64,000 nt of DNA. Origin: Diploscapter coronatus (taxonomy: Eukaryota > Nematoda > Chromadorea > Rhabditida > Rhabditidae). Below the pieces are notes generated by a model that did not search any database, was not told the DNA's origin, and was given only the letters and a program-made list of their open reading frames with translations. Made by a program: the position numbers and the translations under genes. Location of the stretch: assembly GCA_964036155.1 (NCBI GenBank), contig OZ038422.1, positions 8,579,201 through 8,643,200 of the forward strand, given 5' to 3'. Every line of letters starts with the position of its first letter. The first letter of the stretch is position 1. Of this stretch, positions 1 to 11,500 are shown one piece after another.

Positions 1-1186
1 CAATGGTTCTCATAAATGTAATGTGTTTGACGTAAATGCCCACTAAAAATGGAGTTACAGCGATAATGAGAACTGAGAACTATCTGAAGCAGATGAAAAT
101 TATAGAAATGGCATAAATTTCTAAGAAAATTCTGTTTTTTTTTTTTATATTGAAGAATTCTTAGTAACCAACTAAGCTAGAATTATAAAAAAAAAAAAAA
201 AAATATAGTCCAATATTAGTGACAGATGATTACTAATATTCAAACTTTGTGCTTTGTTTAATTTTTGAACTTATTCTTTTATCGTGAGTCACAAGTTCTG
301 GAAAGTTATTAGCGTCATAACAATGTGATATTCTATTCATCTTTTGCAAATATATTTAGAGGGCGCAAGTGATATTCCCGATTTGAAGACAAATTCGTGG
401 AAGTATTTTTCTAGGAGTTTGTAGGGCTAATCAAGCTTACAGCTAGAAACCCCATAAAAATGGAGTAGTGTAACCAAAGATATGAATTTTTGAAGGTGAT
501 ATTCAAAAACTTCTTTCTTGTAAGGACATTTGTTAGTTCTCTTTTATTTGTTTCTGGAACATTCCAAGTTTCTATGGGTTCTTATCACTCCCAAAATGAT
601 AGGCCACGCCCATTCTGCAATTTGAGTGCAAAAATCCATGAAACAGTGCCAAAGAGCTTTGTATTGCGTTATTTCAGCAAAAATGATTGTTGGACACGTC
701 TACAGGTGTCTTGATCGAATTTTATGGATTTTTGTTATTATAATTACTGTAAGAAAAAAATTCAAGTTGGATAATAACTATTGTTCATCAATTGTATTCC
801 AATGGTTCTTGTGACGTAAAATTGCTATTCTTAAATACCCTATACAGACGTTTCACCTGATATCTGACATATCAAAAATAATTGTTGAATTCTAATACGG
901 ATCAAATGCCATTGAATTTTATATTAGGGTATAAGAAGTTCATTCTATTTTGCACATTTTTCATACATTGTTCATTGGTAGGTGGTTTCTTGGTCATCTG
1001 GAAAAATGCATAACACTAAGATGTGCGAAACAGTATGGGGTTAGGGGAGGGTAGAATAGGTTAGAATTTTTTCCCCACATTATTTCGCATGTCTTAATGT
1101 CGCGGTGTTATGCATTTTCCAGATTGTCTATTTCTTCGAAATAATTATCTCGAATTTTACAGTTCCAAAAGTATTTTCTTTAGCCT
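1..1186. other. Left-edge stretch without a recognisable gene
   Basis: AT-rich sequence with homopolymer runs (a T run near 130-147 and an A run near 187-203). Short ORFs of 60-75 codons near 490-814 show no domain, no splice structure and no codon bias, and I treat them as chance. A foldback repeat lies at 998-1126. The last bases (TTCTTTAG before 1184) form a splice or trans-splice acceptor for the chemoreceptor start at 1187. Confidence 0.6.
998..1126. repeat. Foldback (MITE-like) inverted repeat
   Basis: The left arm (about 998-1041, starting TCTGGAAAAATGCATAACAC) is the imperfect reverse complement of the right arm (about 1073-1126, ending GTGTTATGCATTTTCCAGA). The arms are about 45 bp and the centre about 30 bp. 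This is seen directly in the sequence. No coding capacity. It is probably a non-autonomous DNA transposon remnant upstream of the chemoreceptor gene. Confidence 0.7.
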
Positions 1187-1681
1187 ATGGATTACGAAAA
1201 CATTACAGTATATCATTTTGATGATCGAATTTTTTTCAAAATTCAATTCTTAATGGGGTTTATTCAGGTAAATTGATGGCAACACTGAACAATTTTTGAA
1301 AAATATTTTTTTCCTGTTAAGTAATTACTCTCGTTCAGCTACCAGTTAACTGTTTCGGTCTATTTTGCATAATTTTCGTTTCGCCTAAAGCGATGACTCC
1401 TTATTATAAATTCTTGCTAGCAAAGCTTCAATGCACGTAAGCAAATTAAGAAGATATTAAATTTAATTTCTTTTCTATTACTTTAAAAATAAATTAAAGT
1501 TTTAAAATTAAATCACTACAACATTTCAAATTTCAATGATTTTGAGTCGGAAATGCACCTTATTTGAAATTCAGTGTAATTTGTTTTGAATTACAACTGT
1601 CCTGGTTATCTATGCCAGTGATTTTCGTACCGCACCTTGCTGGTAAGTTATTACCATTAAAATTTTATCAATAATAATATA

Positions 1682-1750
1682 TTGGGTGGTCCGAAGTAAT
1701 GTTGCAATTTTTGCTCAAATTTAAGCTGCGACATTACTTTCGGGACACCC
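1682..1750. repeat. Short hairpin resembling a mariner terminal repeat
   Basis: TTGGGTGGTCCGAAGTAATG on the left and the inverted CATTACTTTCGGGACACCC on the right form a roughly 70-bp foldback. TTGGGT..CCGAAAGTAATG resembles mariner-type terminal inverted repeats (family knowledge). It lies in intron 3 of the chemoreceptor gene (1643-1910) and does not affect coding. Confidence 0.6.
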
Positions 1751-1982
1751 GACATGATGAGATTTTCATAACGCTTGAATATCGAATCCGGATTAAATTT
1801 ATGATCTCGTAATCTCTAAGGAAAAAATTCAAAATGTTTTAAATTTACATATTTTTAGTTTAATTTTGAAGCTCTTTTTATAGTTTGAGTTATGGTCTTT
1901 ATGATTTTAGGCTATCCAAATGGTCTATTTCAACATTTCGGAGTTCCACCTGTCATTCAACTCCCGATATACTTCTGCGCTC

Positions 1983-2438
1983 TAGCAGGTCCATTAACAA
2001 AGGAAATTAGCTCCGCCCACTTTTCAGAAACCATGCGGGAGGATTGCAATACTCCATTTTTAGAAACAAAAAAAAGATTTTCTTCCTAGGTTTCAGCTAA
2101 AATTGTGTAATTTATTAAATTATTATTTTAAGTTTAAAAAAATAAACAAATATTTGCCCAAGAAAAAACTGGCCTAATTTTTGAGAATTTTGGGATTACC
2201 TTGCCGCTACTTGGGCAGAGGGTGTCAGAGGTCTGGAACGATAGGAAATAATGTTTGGAAAAAGAAATAACAAAAATAATTGATAAAAAGCCGAAAAAAC
2301 GAGAAATTCGAAAAGAAAGGAAATAAGGGGAAACTGCTAACATAGCAGTACGGTAGCGTCGATCCCCACCCACTTTGCTCATTTCCATGTGGCGCCCTTT
2401 TCCTGCGTTTAGAAAATCCTTTGTTAATGGACCTGATA
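1983..2438. mobile_element. TA-flanked MITE inserted in chemoreceptor exon 4
   Basis: A 19-bp inverted repeat, CAGGTCCATTAACAAAGGA, begins one base inside a TA at 1983-1984 and ends one base inside a TA at 2437-2438. The element between the TAs is about 452 bp with no transposase. TA duplication is the target-site mark of Tc1/mariner-type transposition. The 112-codon minus-strand ORF inside it is a by-product of the repeat, and its peptide shows the TIR translated in both orientations (GPLTK). The insertion falls in the TM3 codons of the Srh receptor. Confidence 0.85.
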
Positions 2439-2614
2439 GTGTGCTTCTGCTTATTACTTGGTTTTCTAACAAATTAGTGTTGAGGCGAAATTGAATTTCA
2501 CAAATTCGAGATTAATAAAAACTGAAAGACAAATTTTTCAAAAATCCTCCAATTTTTACCAAAATTGAAATGGAAATTTCGTCTCGGCTTTATAGAAAAT
2601 ACCGCCTCCCTGAA

Positions 2615-2777
2615 TAAGACGGTGGGTTGAAAATGGGAAACTTGGTAGGGTTAGGGTTTGGGGGAGGTTAATTCCTATCGAGAAATGCGCCTACCATTGT
2701 GATGATCATTTCAAGACCGTAATCACCCTATCCCTAGCTCTATATATCCGCATTTCTACTTATCAATTCACCGTCTT
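2615..2777. repeat. Possible second small inverted repeat
   Basis: AAGACGGTG at 2615-2623 is repeated inverted as CACCGTCTT at 2769-2777. The arms are short (9-10 bp) and the sequence between them is GC-richer than its surroundings, with a run of GGGTTAGGGTTTGGGGGAGG. It lies between chemoreceptor exons 4 and 5. It could be a degraded MITE or chance. Confidence 0.3.
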
Positions 2778-4126
2778 TTTCAAGACATCGTCCCTGTTTT
2801 ATTCATGGAGCCAAAATACCACATTTTGCAGCATGCTCTGTTTTAAGATTACGCAGCGACCTTAGTCGAATGCTATGAATATCGTTATCAATGCTCTCGA
2901 ATCGAAGTGATTAATATCCCGGAATTAACTAAGAAACGAACGATGGCAACGATTATTTTCGAATTGGCTTTCACAAGTCTTTCCTTGATTTCATTAATTC
3001 ATTACCCATTTAATAATATGGACATCGCGAAATTGGAAATCGCTAAGGTTAATCTTGCATTGAACTTCAAAAGTTTTAGCTTTAGCAAATGAAAAAGGTG
3101 CCTGATGCTCTGTTCTATGATCGAGCCGTTGTTGTTGATACTTGTTTATTCTGTGAAATACACATTGCTCTAATTTCCGGAATTTTCTTTATAGCTTTGG
3201 TAATTTTTAATGAATTATTTCAGAAATTAATTAAAAACGAATTTGATCTGTTATCAAAATGGGGGATATTGTGAAACTGAAGACGGACAGATATCGCAAT
3301 TAGTTGAACACATGATTTTCGTTTCTTTCGAAAACTAAATTTCGGTTCCGAAATGTTTAAATAGATCTTATCAAAGTCGTGCTGTAATTTTATTATAAAA
3401 CTAGTTTTGGTAATGGATTAAATTGTATATTATTTTAAACAAATTTTTACCTTTTCTAATGATTCTTTGATGAAAAATTTAGCTAGTGCTCACGTTCGTT
3501 AGCCTGATCATACGAAATTTGTGTCGACATAGACATTCACTTTCAGCTGCAACTCTTCGCTTGCAAAGATCGTATTTTCAAGTGCTAGGAGCTACTGTAA
3601 GAATATTTGCAGGTTAATCAAATATAAAGAAGATCTTTTTAGACAGCAGTTCCTGCGATTTTTCTAGCAATTCCATTAACTATTGCTTATGCAACTAACG
3701 ATTTGCGTCCAGGTGAGATTAAAAGCATTAATGAATCTCTTCAAATAAATTTTGCAACAAATTTTCAATTCGAAAATGAATGATCGATAGATGAAAAGTT
3801 GTTTAAAAAATTACTATTTATCTAAAAGTTATTTAGAAGTAATGAACGCAATCCAGGCTTTTACCTGTCAACATGGGACTATCGGAACAATAGCAATGAT
3901 CCTTACAGGAAAATCTTATAGGGATTATGTCAAGAATAAATTCGCCCAATTTTTAAATTGCGTACCGAATAGTCAAGTTGGAGTGGGTAAGGGTGATTTT
4001 TATTCCAAAATAAAAACGCTAAATGATGGAATTTCAGTCAATTCGTCGGTGGTCGAAAGGTCAACCAATCAACCGAAGGTTAACCAAGCAGGACAGCAAA
4101 TTAATCAAATTCAACCAGAGAATTAG

Positions 4127-5513
4127 AAAGATTTTTTTAAAAAGTATTTTTGCGATTGTCATCGCACCAAACTAAATTATAATGACTAACTGATGTTTTT
4201 ATTCTACATACATTGTACACTAAAGCAATAAAGCAATACGTATGTCTTATCTTATTGGAGTAATTTGTCAATTTTCAAACAGATCTGTTCACGCTAAATC
4301 GAATAATCATCCTGTTCTTAAACTTTGTTTGCACTGCATGCTTCGAAATAATTAGTTAGATTTTAGAGATTTTGGATCATAACATTTTTTTTATTTTAAT
4401 TAAAATATTCTCTGACAAGGTCATGTTTAAATCGTGAAAAAGTATTTCAGGATGGTTATATTTATCTTACTCGTTAAGACGATAACAGTCGAACACGGAT
4501 TTTCAATTATTGCTGACGAGCTACGAAAATTGTCGTGTTTCAAATTCGAAAAGAAAGAAAAATTGGCATTCACTTCAGAATGGAAGAAAGTTGGAGTCGC
4601 AGAAGCCGATGTTTACTTCAAGGCTCTGCAATCGTCCTGGGAATCTTACTTCTTACTTTTTAGCATTTTTGTTAAGTATATTTGTCTGTCTGTGCATGCT
4701 TGTATCTGGAGATGTGATAATCCAATTGAGATGGGGTTTGCACCAAAAGATGCGCAATTTTCCCGCGGTATGCAACGTAAAAAAGCCTGATCGATTTTGG
4801 TCCAAGAAATGGGTACTTTTATCCAAAAAAAACCATTTTGTTACTTAACGAAGGTGTGAAAAAGAGTGGGGAGGAAGGAAAAAATAGTATATTAATTAAA
4901 ATTAGTTTCTTACATATCACAGCACAAAAAGATATTTCCAAGCAGCATTAAATTCACTCAATGGTTTGGTTGCATGTACAGGGTGTTTCAAGTTTATCTC
5001 CCTATTTTATTTTTTGAATAACTTTTTATTTTTGATCCAAATTGAGTACGGTTTTTTGCATGATACTCTCCTTATCTTATGGTTTTATTTGGTACAACTC
5101 TTGAGTCGAAACCAATTACCCACACCCATAAAACCACTTGTTTTTGAAAAGCTAATTCTTGATAGTCTAAGAAAATTTTCAAAAATTTATAGCGCTCTTA
5201 TAGCTAACCGGAAAAGCTGGAAGTTGGCAAACCTTCATGATTTGGACACCCCAACATGTGTGTCAAGTTTCAGTCGGATCGGCCCCATTGTGAAGGACTG
5301 GACCGATAGTCGTCAAAAATCAGTGTCATTTCCAAGACTTATGAGCGACACTGTATCCCTATTTAGTCTATTATTGTTTTTATGAACGATTTCAATTAGT
5401 TTTTTTTTTGAATTTGTTGGATTTGTAAAATTAGAATGGAATTGCATGTTTGAAAGTGCATAATTTCGCTAAAAAAAGATCTCCTCATTACCAACCAATC
5501 GACCGTCACAAGC
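4127..5513. other. Intergenic region with a degraded mariner-like element
   Basis: Separates the chemoreceptor from the MSP-domain gene. It holds the AATAAA of the receptor near 4226 and a repeat at 4977-5355. An ORF of 118 codons begins near 4434 with a hydrophobic N-terminus (MKKYFRMVIFILLVK), but it has no recognisable domain, no splice context and weak codon bias, so I do not call it a gene. Confidence 0.5.
4977..5355. mobile_element. Degraded Tc1/mariner-type non-autonomous element
   Basis: The left end reads TACAGGGTGTTTCAAG. The right end, read inverted, is TACAGTGTCGCTCATAAG, sharing the TACAG(GG)TGT start common in Tc1/mariner ends and a flanking TA. A 139-codon ORF spans the element but resembles no transposase; it is probably a run through the repeat. 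Identity between the ends is partial, hence moderate confidence. Confidence 0.5.
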
Positions 5514-8500
5514 ATGCGCAGATGTCTCTTCTTATCGTTTGTGATTTCCGGTTTGGCAAATGGGATGTTGGCCAAGACCGATGTTAGCCCTCCGCTTCCG
5601 GGTTCTCCGTCGATGCTGAAATCGTCCCCCAGCCGCATCCACTCTTCCACCATGAATATTCAGGTACGAAATTTTCATCCAAAATCACAACGATCATGAC
5701 TTCATAATTGTTTCGTTTCTGAAGAAGCTCGATTCGACTTCAGCCATGGCTCAAACGACATCATTTTTCAACTTTTATTCGGATTTTAGAGTCCCTATCC
5801 ATACGCCGCACATCTTCCGGAGTTTCTCGGATTCATTTTGCTGATCGGCTTCACTGCTAGCGTCCTGGTTTGCAGTTCGAAAAGAGTGGTATTTAAAAAC
5901 TTGAATCATTTTTGGATGACAGAAAGCAGAACATGAACATGGAAAAATGAAACATTTTCAGAAACGCCAGCGAACTCCCCGAAGAAGGGCCGGAAACCAG
6001 TCGCCCAACCCGACTGCAGCTCAAAGTGGACCTGGTGTAAATTTCAAACGTCTTCAAAAATCAATTTCGATTTGCGCCCTTTTCTTCACAAAATAATTGA
6101 TCTAGAAAATGCAATGTATCGACTAACAAGTTTGATAGTCATGGTGTAGAAAACGTCATGAAGAGGCATTTGATATGTAGTATGTTTGAAACATAGAACA
6201 AGCTAGAACTATGGATAACTTAGAAACTAGCGTGAATGATGCACATTTATTGCAGGTTGAACCGAAGATTAGGCTGAACCGCAACTCGGTGACTTTCGAC
6301 AGCCAAGCCAAGGACAAGGATGTGCACCTGGTCATAACTAATGCATGCAGCAAACCGGTGATAATAAGGATTTCCAGCGAGTTCGGCCTCATTCACTATA
6401 GCTCACCTGTGAGTTTTAAATATATTAAACTGACTAGAACTTCCTTGCTTCGCGGGCGCGGAGCGCCCGCTCGCTCGTTGTTCTAGTGTCAGCCTTCGGC
6501 TGGCTGTTAGAATTTCAATTACCTCTACTAAATATTTTTATCTCAATTAAACTAAATTCGATATTATTTTTCAATTATGATGAACCATTTACCTTGACAT
6601 TATTGTTTTTGAAAAGCGCTGTGAAGATTATTCAAAATTTCGGGTTAAATTTGGAAATTGAAATGAGAATAAGGATTGATTGAAATAAGTTCGCATGAAC
6701 TAATTTTTCAATATGAAATTCAATTATTTACATTATTTATAAAATCGTTTAGAAAAAAAAGTTAGATAACAAAATCATCTTTAGGATCATTCAAAAACAG
6801 TCAATTTACTCGCCTATGTTTAGAGAGGCCAAATGAATTTTCGGAATTAATAATCATGGGATAATTTTATACCAGCATGATTGGTGTATTTACCAGAGCA
6901 GAATACTCTTTAGACCTCTGAAAATAGTTCAGTGGATGAATTTCATTATTCAACTTCGACTCATGGTGGACTGCTGCACCTCTCTTCGTAACTTAGAATT
7001 TTTTCAAAAATTTTTCATCCGAGGCATTTTTTAAACGATTTATGCTAACGTGTGCTACCACTTGGTGAGAAACGGTGAAACATGTGGTAGACAAATCGAT
7101 ATCGTACTTTCAGAGTCTGATATGGAAATTTTTGGAGAGTCCTTGATTTTCGAGATACCGGAGTCTCGATATCCAAAAATTACGATTTTTGAGGATTTTA
7201 GGAAAAATTTCCAACTACAAAGTTTGAGAAAGAAATCTAAAGTATATCATACAGAAACAATGCTCCATAATTATCAATTAGGAATCCGGCCAGATGGGTC
7301 GGAAATTTCTAACACATAATTCGAATGCTAATTTTGGCATCCTGACATTTCTACTTTTTATCAGGTTCAAATTCAAAATCATGCTGAATCAAAATTTATA
7401 CTATCTGACAATTTTCACGAATTTTTATTTGAAATGAAATTCTGGCTCGCCAAGGATCTCGCTATTCCCGAAATGAAAACTATAATTCAAAGAGTTTATC
7501 GTTGTACTGATGATTTCTGAATAAAATTTGAAATTATCTTCTTCTCTCTGATTATCAGCCGCTTATCAGTTGTTATCAGTGATAAGACCATTAAATCAGC
7601 TAAAATATTAAATATTCGTTATTAGTATAAATTTCTGTCGAATGAGCCCCATATTTGCATAAAAATAGGATTTTGAAAAATCGATTTAATGTTAATTTAG
7701 ACTATTTTTTGAAGTTAAAATTTTCTGAAACAATTTTTTTTAAACCTCCATAGTCGATCTGTATAATTGGTATAGAACATTTAAATGAAAATTGAAATAA
7801 AAAGAGTAACTACGTTTATATATAGTAGAAGTAACATATGAATATGTTGCAGGATTATTTGTCCATTGATGTTAATCAAAAGGCTACGGTCAGACTTGCC
7901 TGCACTGGGTTTATAGCAGAAAGGTGTACCGATAAAGCAGGTGGCCAAAGGTGAGTGGAGAAAGAAGAGGGAGGGGATATTCGCAAAAAGAATGAGCGAG
8001 ATTTCAGATTCATCCTGAGTGTCTACGCTGTCGAGGCCATCGAGAATAACTGCAGGCACCAATACAAAGCTAGAAGACAGGGGACTATCTTGCCAACAAA
8101 ATTTAAAATCCCTGTATGATTTTTGCGTCGTATTCATTTGAGGCTTAAAAAAGATGTGGTTGATTTTAGATCTACCACAGTCATTTGACATCGAAACAAA
8201 CGGAACAAACAAACGATTTCTTGCGCAGAAGACGCCATTTGGAGAACCTCCCTTCCATTGAGGATAGCCAGAACGTCCAAAATGCAGTACAGAGCAAAGT
8301 CACCAAGAACACGTTCAACTTCAGTGTAAGAATTGTTTTGATGAAATTGAGAAAGAAAACCTGGGAAAATATTTAAAGAGCACCCAAAATCCCAGATATC
8401 GTAATCCACGAATTCTCATGAGCCAGTTTTCAGAGCAGCAATTGAATCTCGTAATTTCAGGGATGCGGTGGAGAAGCAAGAAAGGACAAGGACGAAGCAA

Positions 8501-11500
8501 ATGCTGAGGGCAATTCTGCGATCGCAGCGGATGAACAGAATGTGCCTGGGTTGTTCGACAGGTATGTCTAACCTCCTATCAATAGCGCTTGATTTTTTCT
8601 GAATACCTGAGAGAAGCAACATTTTCAATCAGTGATTCTGTTTATCGATATTTTTCATTTGCCTTTTCCCGGTTGGATAAGCTCAGTTTTTGGGTTTTTT
8701 GAATCAAGGGTCTTTCTCGTGACTTATTTAATGGGCACCTAATTTTTGAGACTCGGGACTGCTACCAATTTCTTGGACCCCTGACATTCTATGCATTTTT
8801 TGAAAATAAGAAAATGAACTCAAAACTGAAAAGCTATGCCATTTCAACGTTTTTTTCCTTACCTGAGTTGCAATGTAGTCCATGAAAAATAATAGTCAAT
8901 TGCAATTTTTAAATCCATCCTGATTTTTCTTTTTGAGCTGGGAGCAAGCCTATGCGTTCGCCCAAAATCTCATCAATCACAAAACGCAAATTTCCCACAG
9001 CACCCCACATCCTACCAAGAAATACTCGCGCATAGTTGTATCGTGCACTCGTGCCGGGAAACCGAAGTCCGGTAATTTTGGCTCTTTTTATGAATTTGTA
9101 TGTTCCTTAAGGATTAGGGCATGCAAAATCATCCTCTTTAATCACGAAAAATGCATTTTTGTCAGGGGTGCGGTCCTCGAGTAGATGCCAGTGTCAAGCG
9201 CACGTCAACATCTTGTTGGACCCTTTAACTAATGTTCGTGAATAAATGAAAAAAATGACTAACAAGGAAACTAGTTAGCATGTAAATCGAGTTTATCGCT
9301 CATATTTCCATCATTTACCAAATCAATGATGGTGAAAGCGATGTCATCGTCAAAATCGACAACCGAAATCTTCCTAATCCTGAATTCTACCTAAAATACT
9401 AAAAATTAAAATTAGAATGCGAAAATTGCTGGAATTCGAAAGTATTGTTTTCACTACTCGCTGAAAGTGTAACGAGAAAATTGAAACTTCCAAGGAAAAT
9501 TCTGAGCTAGGGGGTCTCGGTTACTGATTTTGGCGACTGCATCGTTCTTGCCGTCACTGTTTTGGTAAATGGTAGAAATGTCATCGAGAAACTCAATTTA
9601 CATGCTAAATGGTCTCGTTGTAAGGTAGATGATTTCAGAAGTACGTAATCAGCAAGGCCCAGAAGAAACATGACCATCGGGATGCATCGTGATACAAGCC
9701 CCCTCTACGACCAACAGATTTCGCCCACCCCTTCTTACACTCTCCTGGCTCCCTCTTCTCGTACCTTGTTCCTAGGCTAGCAGCCACTTTTTCTCATTGT
9801 CTTTTTTAAAATAATTATTGGAATAAAGATGTTAATTGAAAGATTACTAATGCGACGTCCTAGTCTAGAATTTAAACGAAGAGCACAGCTCGACTAAAAA
9901 TAAAAAAAAAAACTTAAACATACCACTTCGCAGTATAAAAATCATGAAGATCAATATTATTTTTCAAGTATCAGCTTACCTTCCGATCCAAAAATAACAT
10001 AATTATCATTATCTTTTTTGAGCCACTTGAATTATCACTACAATTCGATTTTTGAAATAAGTAATTAATATGCCCGAACAGTTAGTCACTAGGACCAATT
10101 GTTGATTTTTCAAGAAAAGTACCGAACTTTTATACATAATGATAGAATATTCAAAAACCAAGAAAAAATGATGTTACCAAATCTCAATAATAGCCATTCC
10201 GTTACTGGGACTAGACCTATGGAGGACGATAGTCACTTTCGGCGCACTTTTGATGCGCTTTTGGTGCTCTGGTGCGCTTTTGGCTCGCTTTTGGTGCTAT
10301 GAATCGCCTCAGATACATTTTGATGCTATGAATCGCCTCAGATACATTTTGATGCTATGAATCGCCTCAGATACATTTTGATGCTATGAATCGCCTCAGA
10401 TACATTTTGATGCTATGAATCGCCTCAGATACATTTTGATGCTATGAATCGCCTCAGATACATTTTGATGCTACGAATCGTCTTAGATACATTTTGATCT
10501 TTTGGCTCGCTTTTGATGCGTTTTTGGTGCTCTGGTGCGCTTTTGGCTCGCTTTTGATGCGTTTTTGGTGCTCTGGTGCGCTTTTGGCTCGCTTTTGGTT
10601 CGCTTTTGGTTCGCTTTTGGTTCGCTTTTGGTTCGCTTTTGGTTCGCTTTTGGTTCGCTTTTGGTTCGCTTTTGGTTCGCTTTTGATGCTATGAATCGTC
10701 TTAGATACATTTTGATCTTTTGGCTCGCTTTTGATGCGTTTTTGGTGCTCTGGTGCGCTTTTGGCTCGCTTTTGGTTCGCTTTTGATGCGTTTTTGATGC
10801 TATGAATCGTCTTAGATACATTTTGATCTTTTGGCTCGCTTTTGATGCGTTTTTGGTGCTCTGGTGCGCTTTTGGCTCGCTTTTGGTTCGCTTTTGATGC
10901 GTTTTTGATGCTATGAATCGTCTTAGATACATTTTGATCTTTTGGCTCGCTTTTGATGCGTTTTTGGTGCTCTGGTGCGCTTTTGGCTCGCTTTTGGTTC
11001 GCTTTTGATGCGTTTTTGATGCTATGAATCGTCTTAGATACATTTTGATCTTTTGGCTCGCTTTTGATGCGTTTTTGGTGCTCTGGTTCGCTTTTGGTTC
11101 GCTTTTGGTGCTCTGGTGCGCTTTTGGCTCGCTTTTGGCTCGCTTTTGATGCGTTTTTGGTGCTCTGGTTCGCTTTTGGTGCTCTGGTGCGCTTTTGGCT
11201 CGCTTTTGGTTCGCTTTTGGTTCGCTTTTGGTTCGCTTTTGGTTCGCTTTTGGTTCGCTTTTGATGCTATGAATCGTCTCAGATACATTTTGATGCTATG
11301 AATCGCCTCAGATACATTTTGATCTTTTGGCTCGCTTTTGATGCGTTTTTGGTGCTCTGGTTCGCTTTTAGTTCGCTTTTGATGCTACGAATCATCTCAG
11401 ATACATTTTGATGCTACGAATCGTCTCAGATACATTTTGATCTTTTGGTTCGCTTTTGGTTCACTTTTCATTATAATTCTTCTGAGTCTCGCAATAAATT

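Larger units (their letters stand above)
1187..4126 (+). pseudogene. Srh-class nematode chemoreceptor (7TM GPCR), split by a MITE
   Basis: Serpentine receptor of the nematode Srh class, a chemosensory GPCR expected in the plasma membrane of sensory neurons. Exons read: 1187-1267, 1339-1436, 1575-1642, 1911-1984 (then the insert), about 2907-3047, 3086-3199, 3483-3596, 3643-3712 and 3837-4126 (a possible extra intron at 3986-4036). Family hallmarks are in order: TM1 with LPVNCFGLFCIIF..PK; the TM2 loop PHLAGYPNGLFQHFGVP..Q; the second extracellular loop VPDALFYDRAVVV; pre-TM6 LSAATLRLQRSYFQVLGA; and TM7 QHGTIGTIAMILTGKSYRDY. The start is chosen because ATG follows TTCTTTAG and opens the TM1 frame; an AATAAA lies about 100 bp past the stop. 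TM3 is broken by a 454-bp TIR element at 1983-2438, after which the frame does not clearly resume. All other junctions stay in phase, so decay looks recent. The join across 2440-2906 is not resolved. Confidence 0.8.

Noticed and set aside
2134..2472. 112-codon minus-strand ORF
   Set aside because: It lies within the MITE and includes the translated TIR; no transposase similarity.
4434..4848. 118-codon ORF with a hydrophobic start, possibly a small secreted protein
   Set aside because: No recognisable family, no cysteine pattern, AT-rich codons and an overlapping ORF of similar length in another frame.
7050..7319. 89-codon ORF in intron 4 of the MSP gene
   Set aside because: Adding it breaks the in-phase join of the MSP domain; no homology recognised.
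8934..9184. Possible alternative last exon of the MSP gene after 8561
   Set aside because: A TTTTGAG acceptor exists, but the frame yields no recognisable sequence and no nearby polyadenylation signal, whereas the exon at 11569 gives an exact codon total and an adjacent AATAAA.
10483..11301. Long repetitive open frames (for example 186 codons on the minus strand)
   Set aside because: They are translations of the 111-bp satellite unit, which is divisible by three; both strands stay open and the peptides are simple repeats.
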